Assembly (NCBI RefSeq): GCF_001540865.1
Contig: NC_033623.1
Span: 2,861,067-2,925,066 of the forward strand
From: Ananas comosus
Taxonomy: Eukaryota; Streptophyta; Magnoliopsida; Poales; Bromeliaceae
DNA: 64,000 nucleotides
Reading direction: 5' to 3'
Shown: positions 31,570 through 44,207 of the stretch, one piece after another
Layout of the letters: each line of letters begins with the position of its first letter
Numbering within the stretch: the stretch's first letter is position 1
Program-made: the position numbers and the translations under genes
The notes under the pieces: generated by a model
Told to the model about the DNA's origin: nothing
Databases searched by the model: none
Seen by the model: only the letters and a program-made list of their open reading frames with translations

Positions 31570-33748
31570 ATATAGCCCAGCTCTCCGAATGTTCAGCGTT
31601 TCAAATCATTCAAGCCGTGACAACTCTCTGGAAAGACAAAAGAAAACAAAAAAAAAAAGGCCTACTTAATATTCTTTGAAGATTTCAAACTATGTTAAAG
31701 ACAATCAACCAATGAATTTTAAGAACCAGCATGCATGAACCTAACCTGAACTAACAGAGCATTCTGAAATTAGTACCTGAAATTTTGAAATTTTGGTTTA
31801 TTGCCTAACCTTTCATCATTTTTCATTTCTGAAAATTCTGTCAATCTGTCAAGTTCAACCAGAACTTATTGGCATCCGCCAAAAATGTCGTAGAGTAATT
31901 TTCACCTAACGGAAAATTCCATTGGGTTATGGAATATTCAGTCAAAAAGGTCTTTAACACCATTAAGCTCTTATAGAGAGGTACAGAAACAAGAAGTAAT
32001 GATAGACTATGCTGTAAAACCAAAATTTTCTAAACCATTTCAAAATGCGCTTTAGTTCGGATAAGGTCTCTGCATTTTTAACAACTTTACAAAACTATGA
32101 ACATAAAGGTCCAAACAGCGAGTGGCATGAGAAGATTTCTACATGTAGGCTAACATACTAGCATTACTAACATGGGCTTAAACATTTGTAGTGTGCTCAA
32201 AAGTCATCAAGAGTGCCGATTGATTGTTTCTTTCAATCTGGCGGCGGAAGATGTCGCACCCCTAATACTCTTGCATTGTACTATTAGTAACTTGGGGCGG
32301 CTTGAACACATTCGATTTAATGCTTAAGAGCTAAAATGTTAACACTAGTATACCACTCTATATAGAGCCATTCACTTTGTCGCGCCATGCGAATTCAAAC
32401 TATTGGGGTGTAATAAGCATGGCGATTGCTTGCGTTCTAATTCAGGATAGGTAAGAGATATTATTGCAAACCAACAAATTATCCAAAAGATGTAAAGAAA
32501 TTCATAGACATGAACTGAGGATTAACGAAAGAAGCTTTGTATTTCAGTATGTGATTGTTTCAACGAAAGTACTGCATTTTCATGAGCGAAATGACTTGCA
32601 TCTTCAACTAACAGGAATCATAATATGTCCAATGTAAATTTCCCAATCTCCAAAGTTTTTTTAAAAAAGTTTATATTTGCTTTCTAGCAGGAAAATACAG
32701 AAGCAAGGGAAGAGAAGCACTTCTAAACAAATTGAAGAGGAAGAAAAGCGAATTCAGCGAAAAAAATGCAGGAAATTAGCATTACACAGTTGGTTATGGG
32801 ATTGAATATAAGAAGATGGAAACAATCCAATATTTAACCCAATATAAAATGGATTCCTTTGAGAGTAAAAAAAAAAAAAAAACTCTGCAATTCCAAGAAC
32901 TAAAAGAAAATATCAGCCCAATAAACCAATATTGGAAGAAATTCAAAAGGAACTGAGGAAGAGTCTCTCCAAGAAAATGCAAAAAATAAAATAAAATAAA
33001 ATAAATTTTTTTCAAAAAAACTTTGTGGGCCTACAAACAGAATATAAGATATCTCTATGATCCCAAATCTTGAAATAAAACAGCATCCATCTGTAAACTC
33101 AAGAAGGAAGAACATTCAGGAACCTCACATTCACTTTCTCTCATAATTCTTCTAGATCTGCAATTTTCCTCTGCACAAATTGAGATCTTCAACTTGCTAT
33201 TAAATCAATGAAATAGCATCTCTTATATTTTTCTGGCAGAAAATTTTTCAGAAACCAAATATTTCTAATCTCAGATCAAACCAAAATATGAAGAGCACAG
33301 GAACAAAAAAAAAAAAAAACAATTACAATTTTGCAGAGATTGAACCAATCAGGCAAAGGGAAAACCAAAAAGTTTAGAGCAGTATATTCATTTAAAGAAG
33401 GTTTGGATGGTGAAAAATGAAAACTAAAAAGAAAAAAAGAAAAAGGAGGATCCAATATCAAGAAGCACTTACATTCTTTCTCATTACAACTTCTGTGCTA
33501 TTGCAAAGCAAAAAAAACAAAAATTTCCAAAGAGTTGGCCCCCTTCTTCTCACTCTCAGGACCAAAAAAAAAAAGTACTGTAGACTCAAGTGAGCCCAGT
33601 GGTAATAATAACATATCACAAAGGAGGCAAATGGGGGGGATATAATACTACATATAAAGAAACAGGGGATAAGGGTTACCATGCTTTGGTTTCACATTTC
33701 CTTTTTGCCCTAAAAATCATCCCCCTTCTTTTTTCTCTTTTTTTTCTA
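31570..33748 (-). promoter_or_regulatory. 5' flank of the TIR-NB-ARC gene
   Basis: No competing gene is seen. The stretch probably holds the 5' UTR, possibly with an intron, and the promoter; I cannot place the transcription start. Short frames here contain long Phe/Ser runs from poly-A/T tracts and are not genes. Confidence 0.35.
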
Positions 33749-34110
33749 GGATAAACTTCAAATACTACCCATTATAGTTTCGTATTTTTTAATTTTAGTA
33801 CTATATAATTTAAAGTGTATCAAGTTAGTGTCCTGTAATTTTATTTTTATCTTTTCGTTAGTTGTTCCATTAATATTTCATTAAATTAATTATATATAAA
33901 AAACTTCAAATACCCCACATAGGTTTATCGAATATTCACTTTAGTATCTTTTACTTTTAACTTTATCACTGATTTAATGAAAAAAATTAGTGGAATCAAT
34001 AATAAAAAGATAAAAATGAAACTGCAGGGCACTAAATTGATACACTTTAAACCACAGCATACTAAAGTGAAAAAGTGTGAAACCACAGGGGTGGTATTTG
34101 AAGTTTTCCC
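33749..34110. mobile_element. MULE-type MITE, family M copy 1 (362 bp)
   Basis: Inverted terminal repeats (left GGATAAACTTCAAATACTAC; reverse complement of right GGGAAAACTTCAAATACCAC) extend about 100 bases. A perfect 9-bp target duplication TTTTTTCTA flanks it (33740-33748 and 34111-34119). Two more copies of the family lie at 34795-35149 and 38615-38976. Confidence 0.88.
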
Positions 34111-34794
34111 TTTTTTCTATTTTATAACTGACTTTTTCTTTTTTTTCGTACTTAAGGCTGCCTATTTATCCTAAATTCTGATAAAGTGACTTCTGCAGAA
34201 TTAATTTCAATTTTAAGACTTGATTTTGGTTAAAAGTTGTAGAGTATTTCGCTAAATTTAGATGGAGAGTGATTTTTTTTAAGTAATTTTGTAAGGCTGT
34301 TTGGTTTTTTTTTTTTTTTTTGATGTTTGCAATAAAAATTTTTACAAATTTATTAAATTAATCTAAAATTTGAATTTAAACCTATATTTTAAATTTGGAC
34401 AAAAATTTAAAAATTAAGATTTTAATTTAGAATATAAATTTAAAAGTTCAAAATTAAAAATTAAAAATTTTAAATCTAAATTTAAATTTTTAATTTCAAA
34501 TTTAAAGTACGCCGTTGAGTTATAAGTTCTAGATGGTCTTTTTTTTAATTAGAGTTTTCTCATTTTTGTTCTATATCTGTTAGATTTATGCGAAGTTTAG
34601 AATGCTCATACAGGTGTCACCCAATTTTCTCTGCTTTTTGCTCAATATAATTATTTAATATTTAATTTTTGTACTAAGCTATTTAATTGCATATTTTCAT
34701 ACAAATGCAATTTATATTAAATAAGGGTCTTATTTTCTTGTGCTCAAATAAATAATTAAACAAGGACAGAGGAAAGTGCAGATTAAAGTTAAAA
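34111..34794. other. No gene seen
   Basis: AT-rich; 34330-34510 is a low-complexity mixture of AAATTT and TAAAAATT words like that in the PIF-like MITE at 35954-36477. Confidence 0.4.
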
Positions 34795-35149
34795 GGGAAA
34801 ACTTCAAATGTCATCCTCTGATTTCATACTTTTTTACTGTAGTACTCTATGGTTTAAAATACATCAATTTAATGTCCCATGGTTTTATTTTTATTTTTTT
34901 ATTATCGATTTCACTAATTTTTTTCGTCAAATCACAAAGTTAAAACTAAAGGGTACTAAAGTGAATATATTCAATAAAACTAGGTGAAGTATCTGAAGTT
35001 TTTTATATATAATTTAACGAAATATTAACGAAAAAACTGACGAAAAAATAAAAATAAAACTACAGGACACAAACTTGATACACTTTAAACCACAGAATAT
35101 TAAAATAAAAAAATACGAAACCACAGGATTGGTATCTGAAGTTTACCCA
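34795..35149. mobile_element. MULE-type MITE, family M copy 2 (355 bp)
   Basis: Same family as 33749-34110 (left GGGAAAACTTCAAATGTC; reverse complement of right GGGTAAACTTCAGATACC). The flanks AAGTTAAAA and AAGTAAAAG suggest an eroded 9-bp duplication. Its greater divergence marks it as the older of the three copies. Confidence 0.8.
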
Positions 35150-35953
35150 AGTAAAAGAAGATAGAGTAGTGGGTAAATAAAGAGAGAGCTAGCATATCCA
35201 CATTTTCCTAAAAAAAGAGAGAGCATATCCACATTTTCCTAGTATTTGGAGTAAAGGTAAAGAGTGGCCTCTTGCATAGTACACTTCCATGGGGTTGGTT
35301 ATTTACTTCAGTTTGGGAGTAAAAAGTGACTACTGACAAAAAGGAAATAATAATAAAAAAAAAAGTGAAAGAAAGAAACAAATTTTGTTTTCTCTTACCA
35401 GAGAAGTTTGAAGAGAAAATGGTAAGTTTGTACACACAATGTGGAGCACAAGTCCCTTGCACACACATCTTCCTGGGCACTCTTTCCTACATGGGTAGCT
35501 CAAACATCTTGTGCTCTTAACTTGGAAGAGCAAAGTACATGTCCTTTTTTCTAAAAAAAAACCTTTGAGATATAATTAATAAAATTCAACACCTACATTT
35601 TATAGTATTTAATTAGTATCCGATGCTTATAATTTGGTGGCATGTTTCACAAAAGATAAATTAAATGTACCCTCAACCAATTTGAGTATACAAAGTAGCA
35701 TTAAATATATGTTAAATTTGTCACGCTAACTATTAACTCTAAAAGCTTTCGTTGTTAGAAATATACAACCGATTCACTTAAGATATACAGACACAGCGTT
35801 CATGGATCTCAATTGTGACTCGCTCTAATCAACCTCTTGAAGTGTTGCACTTCAAACATGACTTGATCCAACCCAACCTCTTGCCACAGGGTAAAATACT
35901 GGTCTCTTTAAATCAGCAACCCTAGAATCTAACATGTCATAAATTTATAATTA
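35150..35953. other. No gene seen; one dispersed repeat
   Basis: A small direct repeat of AGAGAGAGC..CATATCCACATTTTCCTA words is at 35180-35245. 35755-35920 is an inverted, diverged copy of the dispersed repeat found at 40635-41000 (shared words TAGAAATA, GACTTGATCCAACC-like and ACAGCGT). Short frames around 35208-35533 are not convincing. Confidence 0.4.
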
Positions 35954-36477
35954 GGGCATGTTTGGATGGACAGTAAAAAATCTCCACAGTAAATTAAAAA
36001 AATTAAAATTTGAAATTTATTATTTGTAAACTAAAATTTAAAATTTGATATTCGAAAATTAAAATTTGAATTTATAAAATTAAAAAATTTAAAATTTAAA
36101 ATTTGACTTTTAAATTTTGAAATTATAAAATTTAATTTTTGATATTTAAAATTTAAAATTCAAATTTTAAATTTGCAATTAAAAATTTGAATATAAATTA
36201 AATTGTAAAATTTAAAATTTAAAATTTAAAATTTGAAATCTATGTTGAAATTTAAAATTTTATGTTGAAATTTAAAAGTTAGAATTTGATGCATCTTTGC
36301 CCAAGAACGGTGGAATTTTTTTTCTTTGGTTAGAGTGGATTTTATTCTATTTTTTGGAGTATAGTTTAACTATACTCCAAAAATTACCGTTTTTTTTTTT
36401 TCTCCCAAACGATAAATTTTCTATCGGTGTAGCATAGTTTAACTATACTACGTTTTTAAGGATATCCAAAGAGGGCC
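35954..36477. mobile_element. PIF/Harbinger-like MITE with AT-only core (524 bp)
   Basis: Left end GGGCATGTTTGGATGGAC and reverse complement of right end GGCCCTCTTTGGATATCC resemble PIF/Harbinger termini, and the 3-bp target duplication TTA (35951-35953 and 36478-36480) fits that superfamily. The interior from about 35995 to 36290 is built almost only from AAATTT-type words. Confidence 0.65.
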
Positions 36478-37920
36478 TTATTATGATATTTTCTAACTCC
36501 ACAAAATATGAGGATTCAAAACCGCCTCTTTTTTCTTCTATGTTAGTGTAATTTTAATAAACAAAATTACTTCTTTCAGTTTTAATACTTATTATATTAT
36601 TCGACATAGAATGTTAGATTATATCAATCTCTATTAATACGCATATTATAGTAAATTTATTGATATAATATTATAATCCATTTATTTCTTATGTTATATC
36701 CAACATTGAAATAATATAATTTATCAAACAAAAAATATTTCTATGATATTGAAATTCAATTATAGGATAGTAATTCTTGAAAAGTTAATCTATGGAGTGC
36801 ATTGGTGGTTTCCAACTTTGCAGTTATATCAATAAATATATAGTTAATTAATCCACCATTGATGGTTTCCAACTTTGAGGGTTTATCAATAATAATCAAT
36901 AAATAATAATTAATTAATCCTTCGAGTCTCTTGTGGTATCGGGCTACTTAAATGGCGTTATGCGTACACACGTATCAACATAAATATTCATATAAGTTAC
37001 TAGTTATACATGTACCTGCTGAATATTAATTATATCTTATTTATACATTTATACCTAAAATATACTTATTGTCAATAATAAAAAAAAAAAGAGCATAGAT
37101 CGTCACTTGATGCGCTCTAACTAGCCCACCCTTCATATCATGTCACTCTGACTGAAGGCTGATCTGACTATGTCTCAAGTGCGAACCAAAGAGCGCGCAC
37201 GCAAACCGTCTAAAGCAAGTTGGCCTCGAGGAATAGTCTTGAGATTTCAAGTACTAGCCGAAATGCAAATGTTTGGCCTCTCAGAGATCTCAGCTGTTAA
37301 TTCTGTCTGAGACTGAGCTTTGGTAACTGTTTATTTTGTATCATAAAAATGGCTTTCGATCGAGAAGGTGCACGTAGCAAAGGCAATTTTCGTAAGATAG
37401 TTGCTCCCCGTTATTTGAAACCATACGTTCCCTAATTCTTTACCTATTTGCGGATTCTTGGGCACACTTACTATATATTCGAGATGACTTTAGGCATGTC
37501 CTATGTTACCAAAGCTTAAGTCCTTTTTGTGGAAGCTACTACATACGTACTTCAATACAGTTGTCTACTAAAGCTCGAATCTTATGTTAAAGCTCTCTTC
37601 AATGCTAGTATATATCTCTTTTGGATTCGTCCTCCTCTTGGTGTCAAAATTAGGTGAAAAAAAAAGAGAAAAGTTGGATTAATTCTCCTTTCATATTTAG
37701 TGAGTATTAATATTATTTTTAAGAAGAGAGTAATTACTGAGGTTAAATGCATATGCTTGGTAAATTGGACTACTTGAAGTGGAATATGCATGTATAATTC
37801 CTGAATTTTTTATGCCCTGCAACTTACAATAAACTCTTCCACAGCGGTCATTTAGTTGGATGTTAACTGTACATATAGTATTATTGATAATATATGTAGT
37901 GAAAAAATAGCAGTTGTAAT
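36478..37920. other. No gene seen
   Basis: AT-rich. A short tandem duplication around GGTTTCCAACTTTG lies at 36805-36880. A GC-richer patch at 37090-37300 may be retroelement debris. No gene or complete element is recognised. Confidence 0.4.
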
Positions 37921-38430
37921 TAGGGGTGGCAATCCAGCTCGCTGTTCGCGAGTCAGTTCGTGTTCAGCTCGAAATGAACTCGAGATCGGCTCGCTCATTT
38001 AATAAACGAGCCGAACACGAGTTAAGGTCAGCTCACTCGTGTTTGGCTCGATAACAGCTCGAATACATATATTTTATATTTACATAATTTATTTAATTTA
38101 TATTTTTATATAGTATAACATAATTATATAATAATATATATTTTTATTATTTTATTTTTAGCAAAATAAAAATATAAATGCAGCTTAATTATAAAAACTC
38201 ATTTATATGTAAAGTTTCAACTATTAAATCAAAGTCTAATGATAAAATTTATTAAATTATTTTATATATATTTAATCTAATTTTTTTTAATTTATTATTC
38301 ATTGGCCAGCTCGTGAGCCCGTTCATGTTCGGCTCGTTAATAAACGAGCCAAAAACGAGCTGAATTTTTCAACTCGATATTTTAACGAGCCAATCTCAGC
38401 TCGCTCGTATTCGGCTCGTTTACACCCCTA
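37921..38430. mobile_element. hAT element, non-autonomous (510 bp), perfect 8-bp target duplication
   Basis: Left terminus TAGGGGTGGCAATCCAGCTC, reverse complement of right terminus TAGGGGTGTAAACGAGCC. The perfect 8-bp duplication GTTGTAAT is at 37913-37920 and 38431-38438. Subterminal GAGC/GCTCG words (ACGAGCC, GGCTCGTT) are repeated many times at both ends, as hAT transposases require. The core is AT-rich and non-coding. A larger relative is at 51510-53738. Confidence 0.9.
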
Positions 38431-38614
38431 GTTGTAATCGAAAGCACTGTGACTATAAATAATTTATATAGCTAATGCAGTCGAGAATTGTGTTTACAAA
38501 TTTTATCACCTTATATATAAGATTGTAAGATTACTATATTTCAATGAAGAAGAAAAAATGTTTTTTTATTTGAAAGGTAATTAGGTAGGTTACTTTGTTT
38601 CTTGTTTAAAATTA

Positions 38615-38976
38615 GGGTAAACTTCAAATACCACCCCTGTGATTTCGTACTTTCTCACTTTAGTGCCATGTGATTTAAAGTATATCAAGTTAGTGTCCTG
38701 TGGTTTCATTTTTATCTTTTCGTCAGTTTTTCCGTTAATATTTCGTTAAATTATATACAAAAAACTTCATATACCCCACCTAGGTTTATCGAATATTCAC
38801 TTTAATTTAGTGCCCTTTAGTTTTAACTTTGTCACTGATTTAACGAAAAAAATTAATGAAATCGATAATAAAAAGATAAAAATGAAACCACAAGACATTA
38901 AATTGATACACTTTAAACCATAGGGTACTAAAGTGAGAAAGTGTATAACCACGGGGGTGGTATTTGAAGTTTTCCC
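38615..38976. mobile_element. MULE-type MITE, family M copy 3 (362 bp)
   Basis: Left GGGTAAACTTCAAATACCAC, reverse complement of right GGGAAAACTTCAAATACCAC. The 9-bp target duplication TTAAAATTA is perfect (38606-38614 and 38977-38985). Together with copy 1 it defines the family boundaries. Confidence 0.9.
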
Positions 38977-41900
38977 TTAAAATTACTAACAATTGAGCTT
39001 GTAACAAATTTAGACATAGTTTCAACTATTACAATTGAGTTTTTTTGTGTAATTCCAATTACAATGTTACAACAAAAGCCAAAGTGATCTAATCTGTCAA
39101 GTGTGAAAATACGTACCCAAAGAGAATCAAAAAAAAGAAAAAGAAAAAATAAAGTACACAAATAGTTTATACGGTTTGATTACTGGCTTACATCCACAAG
39201 CGATAGAGCAGATACTTTAAGTATAAGCAAAATAAAGTACAAACGGATGTCTTTCTCTCAATACTCTATCTAATATACCACAGCAATTTGCAAAATAAAA
39301 GATGTATTTATATTAATGGCTAAAACCGAATACAACTATATAGATATAAAACTCTAATATAAAATTAGGAATAGGTCTAACTTAACTAAACTGCTCAATC
39401 AAAATATATAGAATAGGGTAAAAAAATATCCCAGCTTAAGAATTCGAGAGATCAATCTACATTCAGTCATTCATTAGTTGAGTTCTAATACATCAAACCA
39501 AACATCATATTTAAATTTATATACCGTTAAACCCATGCCAGTGGACAGTTGCAATTATATGCGACCAGAAAGCCTCTTAGATCTTGAGTCTCATCCCTCG
39601 ATTTACTAGATTCAAAATAACTGCCGCATTACGGTTCTTTTATATGTGCAAATTATTGGAATTTTGGTGCGTGGTTGCTATTAAATTTTGTCATTTACAA
39701 GAAGTTAGATAATTTTAACGAAAACTCTAAAGACTATTTGTATTTTCTAACCCTAGGTTAATAAGATCATGAACCCACTAAAACATGGGAACCTTGTTTT
39801 GAGATATAAATATTTTGTTTAGTATTATTTGATATGAAAAACACATCCTGATCACGTTATATACAGATAATTAGAATTTGTATATAAAATATAATTAATA
39901 ATATGGTACTAATATTCTTAACATGCCTCTTAGCATGCGCTAGGCTCTAGTGCGCATGGCACGATCTTAGTACACTTGTACGAAAATATATAAACTTGGC
40001 TGTAACAAGGTTGAATCAAATAAAACTAGCCAGGAAGAGAAATGTGAATCAAGATCTAACACCACAGCATCAAATCCAACCCAAAAATTAAAATTAATAG
40101 GTACGTGAGTCTAAAAATATAGACACGTCTACTAAAATCAATAATAATATATGATGTTTTTGAAAAATACACGAAGAGTCGAGTGAGAAAACGCAATAAT
40201 AATAATAATAATAATAATAATAAAGTTGTCGACGTCACACGGTACATGCATGTACACAAATTGATCATTGTGCGCAGGATCTGCTTGTACGAAGATTGAT
40301 AGTATGTACATTGACAGTTGGCATGCATATGTCAAGCTCGTCATCAATCCTAGTCTCTCCCTGTGTGAAAAAGTGGCACATGCGCTAAAATGGACCCCCA
40401 CCAAAGTTGACTCTCCGTGTGAACAGCAACAGTCCTTCACTTGTTGCATTACTATACACGATTCATCACAGGACAGCTTATGAGTGCTAGCTAGATCTCC
40501 GAAATGGAGGACGTATTGATTGCATGCATGTGGTTGCCTTTGAAATGTGAACTATTGGGTATGGCCCTCGCAGAGGAGAGGATTTAGTGCATGCTGTAGC
40601 ATGTACAGTAGAGTGTTCACATGTTAACTTAAAGGGGACGGTATTCTACCTTATGACGAACGATCAGATTAGAGAGAGTCACGTTCGAAATGACATGAGG
40701 CTAAATTGGATCCAGTAATGTTTGAAGTGATATGAGGCTGGTTGGATCGAGTCATAATAGAGATCTGTAGGTATTATATTTGTACGTTCTAAGTGAAATT
40801 GGAATTCATGGTTAATGCTAATTATTAACATCCGACAAGTGGTATCAAACTTTCAGGGGCCAGCATCCTGCCTGTGACGGGATGTCAGATTGAGCCACGC
40901 GAGTCATGTTCAAAGTGACGTGAGACTGGTTGAGCCGAGTCACAGTTGACACCCGTAGACGCTGTTTCTGTACGCTTTAAGTATATTAGTTGCGTATTTC
41001 TAACAGCTTTGGTTTTTGGAGTTAATATATAGATAACACCACCAATCTGACAAGCGATATTAGATACAGAGGTCATGGGTTCGATTCATGCATGCTGACG
41101 TTGTGTCTATACCATTTAAGTAACCAACTCGAGTTTTTAAAATTAATGATTAGCACTAACGAACCGATAATACACAACTATTTTGATATTCAAAAATGTT
41201 ATAGCGTTCTTCTTGTTTCATTATATATGTAAACTGGTTATGCGATCTAATCGTTTTGAGAGAAACATCCAAATGCTTTTCTGCAGCAGATCTTCACGGC
41301 ATCAGCGTGAAGATCAATGTTAAAATGCTTTTAAATATTTTTTATTCTCTAAAAAGTATCAGAGTGCGTGGGTGTATTTAAGTAAGATATTCGTATACTA
41401 GGTTTAAACATGATGTAGTTTGGACAAAATTATATAAGGAGATAGCGTAGAAAAGATTGAATATATGAAGGATTAGATGTCTTTCGATTCAAAATTTCAA
41501 TCGTTCAAATCAACTTTCTATAAAATTTCTATATTGAAAAATTGACTACTTGTTTGATAGTATATATGAAACAAAATGCCACATAATTTATATTAATGAA
41601 AAAATGACAAAGTTTTTCCATAGTCCAAATTAAAATACATATAATTAGATGAAGGATATACGCAAACCCATCTAATTAATGCAATCTTTTTTAAGGTTTC
41701 TAATTTAATAGTTACTATATAGCCCGTTCAATAATATATGAGTTTGAAAACTCACGACCTTTTAGATTAATGGAGAGAGTTAGAATTATGTTTAATATCA
41801 TATTATTTGAAAAAGAAATATCGTAGAAAATAATTTAAAATTAGTTCTAACACCACATGTCAATAAAATAGTATAATTAGTACATGTATGACGTAGATAT

Positions 41901-42700
41901 AAATCATAAATGGAGATATTGTTATGTTACGATGAGCGCACAAATAAAAACAAAAATGACATTGCAAAATAGACAAATCACAAAAAATAATAAATAAAAT
42001 AAAACACAAGGATTTATGTGAAAAATTATTTGCAAGAAAAAATCGCATGGCGAAAGAGAGAGAACTTCACTATGTAAAAAGGGAGAGTACAATATTGTTG
42101 ATGTACAAATTTGCTGTATCGGCATATCGCCTGTAGGACAAAAGTAGAAAGAAAATCATTAACGAGTTTCTTTATAATTGGATCTGATTCGTATCTATCG
42201 TCCCGAACGTTTCGCTATCCATGCACCACAGAAATTCTTAATTTTTTTCCTCCACAGTTTTTTTTTCAAAATTTATCGTGCCGCGAAACTGCCGCCAATC
42301 AGGTAGCAAATTAAATCAAATTCGAAAATCAAATTTCGAGTCACATATAGCTAGCAGGAAGAAATAAAAGGGCTTTCTGTTTTTGCTTTTTTTATTTTTT
42401 ATTGTTTTATTGTTTTATTGTTTACTTTTTTACTTTTTTTTTTTTTTTTGTGCTCTTCTTCTTTTGAGTGGAAGCTTATGCTAATGTCTTCTTCAATCAG
42501 GACAAAGCTCCACATGAACGGGAAAAGAAAAACCTAACTCGAGCGCTCAGTCGCATCCAAATAAATTAAATACTAGATTCTTTATTATCATTTTAGTCCT
42601 TTGCTTACCATAGAAAATACGTACACATGCATGCAGACCCACACATGCAGCTAGTTAAGGCCTAGTTGGCCCAAATGGAGCTTAATGTTAATTTGAGCCA
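38977..42700. other. No gene seen; repeats only
   Basis: Contains a (TAA)n microsatellite at about 40194-40223, a dispersed repeat at 40635-41165 (entered separately) and otherwise AT-rich sequence. Frames such as those near 40056-40449 and 41860-42314 are short, compositionally biased and without domains. Confidence 0.45.
40635..41165. repeat. Dispersed repeat, two diverged tandem modules
   Basis: Two modules of about 230 bp share the order: dirty match to GATCAGATTAGAG / GTCAGATTGAGCC, then GACATGAGGCT / GACGTGAGACTGG, then GTACGTTCTAAGT / GTACGCTTTAAGT and a GTTAATxxTA end. An inverted relative is at 35755-35920. GTGGTATCAAAC at 40841 resembles the primer-binding word of plant retroelements, so LTR-element debris is the likeliest source; the class is not settled. 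Confidence 0.45.
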
Positions 42701-43532
42701 GAGTTAACATTTTTTATGTTAAAATCGAAACGGCGAAAATAGATCCAAAAAATAACTTAATGCAGAAAAAAAAAAAAGAAAAGAAAAAAGCACATCGATA
42801 TTTACGTGGTTCGATCGGCCAACGGCCTACGTCCACTGGCGAAGACGGAGCAAATAATTTATTAATGTCGAAAAGGTAGAGTATAAAAAAAATCTCTCGA
42901 AGAAACCGAAAACCAAAATAAATATATATTCGACGCGCGTTACCGCATACAACACCTACTTAGCACGTCCGGACAATATATCTTGGCTCTGCTCATCAAA
43001 ACAAAAATGTACGGCACCATGCACATTGGGCGATGGTGTTGCTGCCACCGTACACCATCACAAGCCACTTAATTAATTAATTAGTGTATCGCAACTACTC
43101 GGCAGAAGAAAGCAACCTCACCTTTAATTAATTAGCATAGCATCTTAATGGGCCGGCTCCTTGACCGTATAGAACCAAGAACCCTCTAAAATGCAAGGCT
43201 TAATTTGAGTCGCCGCACCTTATTAATTTGGCCGTAGCAATGTATATATAATATATGTCTTCTAACTAGAGTTTAATCCTAATTCAATTAAAATTACACT
43301 CCTAGTTATAATTCATGTATGCCAAATTATTTTTAATCCCAATTAGCTTAGAATTTAACTCCAATTTAGATAACTATAAATCTAAACCAAATATAACATT
43401 TTAATTTCTTACTGAAAATCACACTCTCCTAATTAAAAGCTGGCAAAAGATACAAATTAGAAAGTTTAGTTTTCTATAGATTATTGGTCATTTAATTTTT
43501 GGTAAAATTTCACTAACTCACGAAACTTTAAT
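42701..43532. other. Probable retroelement debris; no gene seen
   Basis: 42800-42860 has the words TTTACGTGGTTCGATCGGCC and CTACGTCCACTGGCG, a motif that recurs in plant LTR-type repeats. No LTR pair or coding domain was found. The rest is AT-rich. Confidence 0.35.
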
Positions 43533-44100
43533 TTGTTTCAAGGCCTTTTAATTAGTTTTGCGGCTTTGCAAAAATGAGTCTTTTTTTTGTTTTTGGGTTT
43601 TTACAGGTTCCGATTTAATTTTTAAAAACAAACTACAATACCTTGTACCTTAGAAACTCGATCTCTTCTTCCTCCCTCACTCAGACTGACTAGAATACGT
43701 CCTTGTGTCTTAAAAACTCGATCTCTTAACTTCTTCCTCCCTCCCTCCTTGCATGCGGGCCATGTCTCCACCGCTAGCAGCAGTCTCGAGCGCTCATCCC
43801 ACCTTCGTCGCCTCTACACCAATTACTCCATCGCATCCATGCAGCGAACAACTTATGAGCGAGAGGAACACGGCAAACTTGACTAGCTCGTCGTCATGGT
43901 TGCTCGTCGCTTTGCCAGAGATGAAAACAAAGATGGTAGAGGAGAAGAGCGAACGATCACTCATCAAGAATGCTTCTGAAGCATCTTCGCAGTAAGCGTG
44001 GCTGGTGGATGTGTGGTGGTGGCGGTAGTGAGAGAAAAAAAATCTGGCCGACAACGCGATTTTGTACTATTTATTAAAAAGTTATGCTATTTAAATATAT

Positions 44101-44187
44101 GTTGCAACTATTTAGCAAAAAAATTGTACAATTTGACAGTTCAATATGCATATCAAATTGTACAATTTTTTGCTAAATAGTACAACA
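44101..44187. repeat. Large hairpin inside the MULE core
   Basis: Two arms of about 34 bases (starting GTTGCAACTATTTAGC and, inverted, ending GCTAAATAGTACAAC) are separated by a loop of about 17 bases. The pairing is near perfect. It may be a separate small fold-back element. The TRIM inserted 20 bases to its right. Confidence 0.7.
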
Positions 44188-44207
44188 TATGTTAGAATAG
44201 TATAATT

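Noticed and set aside
41060..41100. Another B-box-like GGTTCGATTC
   Set aside because: Embedded in a dispersed repeat; no cloverleaf fits and no SINE body follows.
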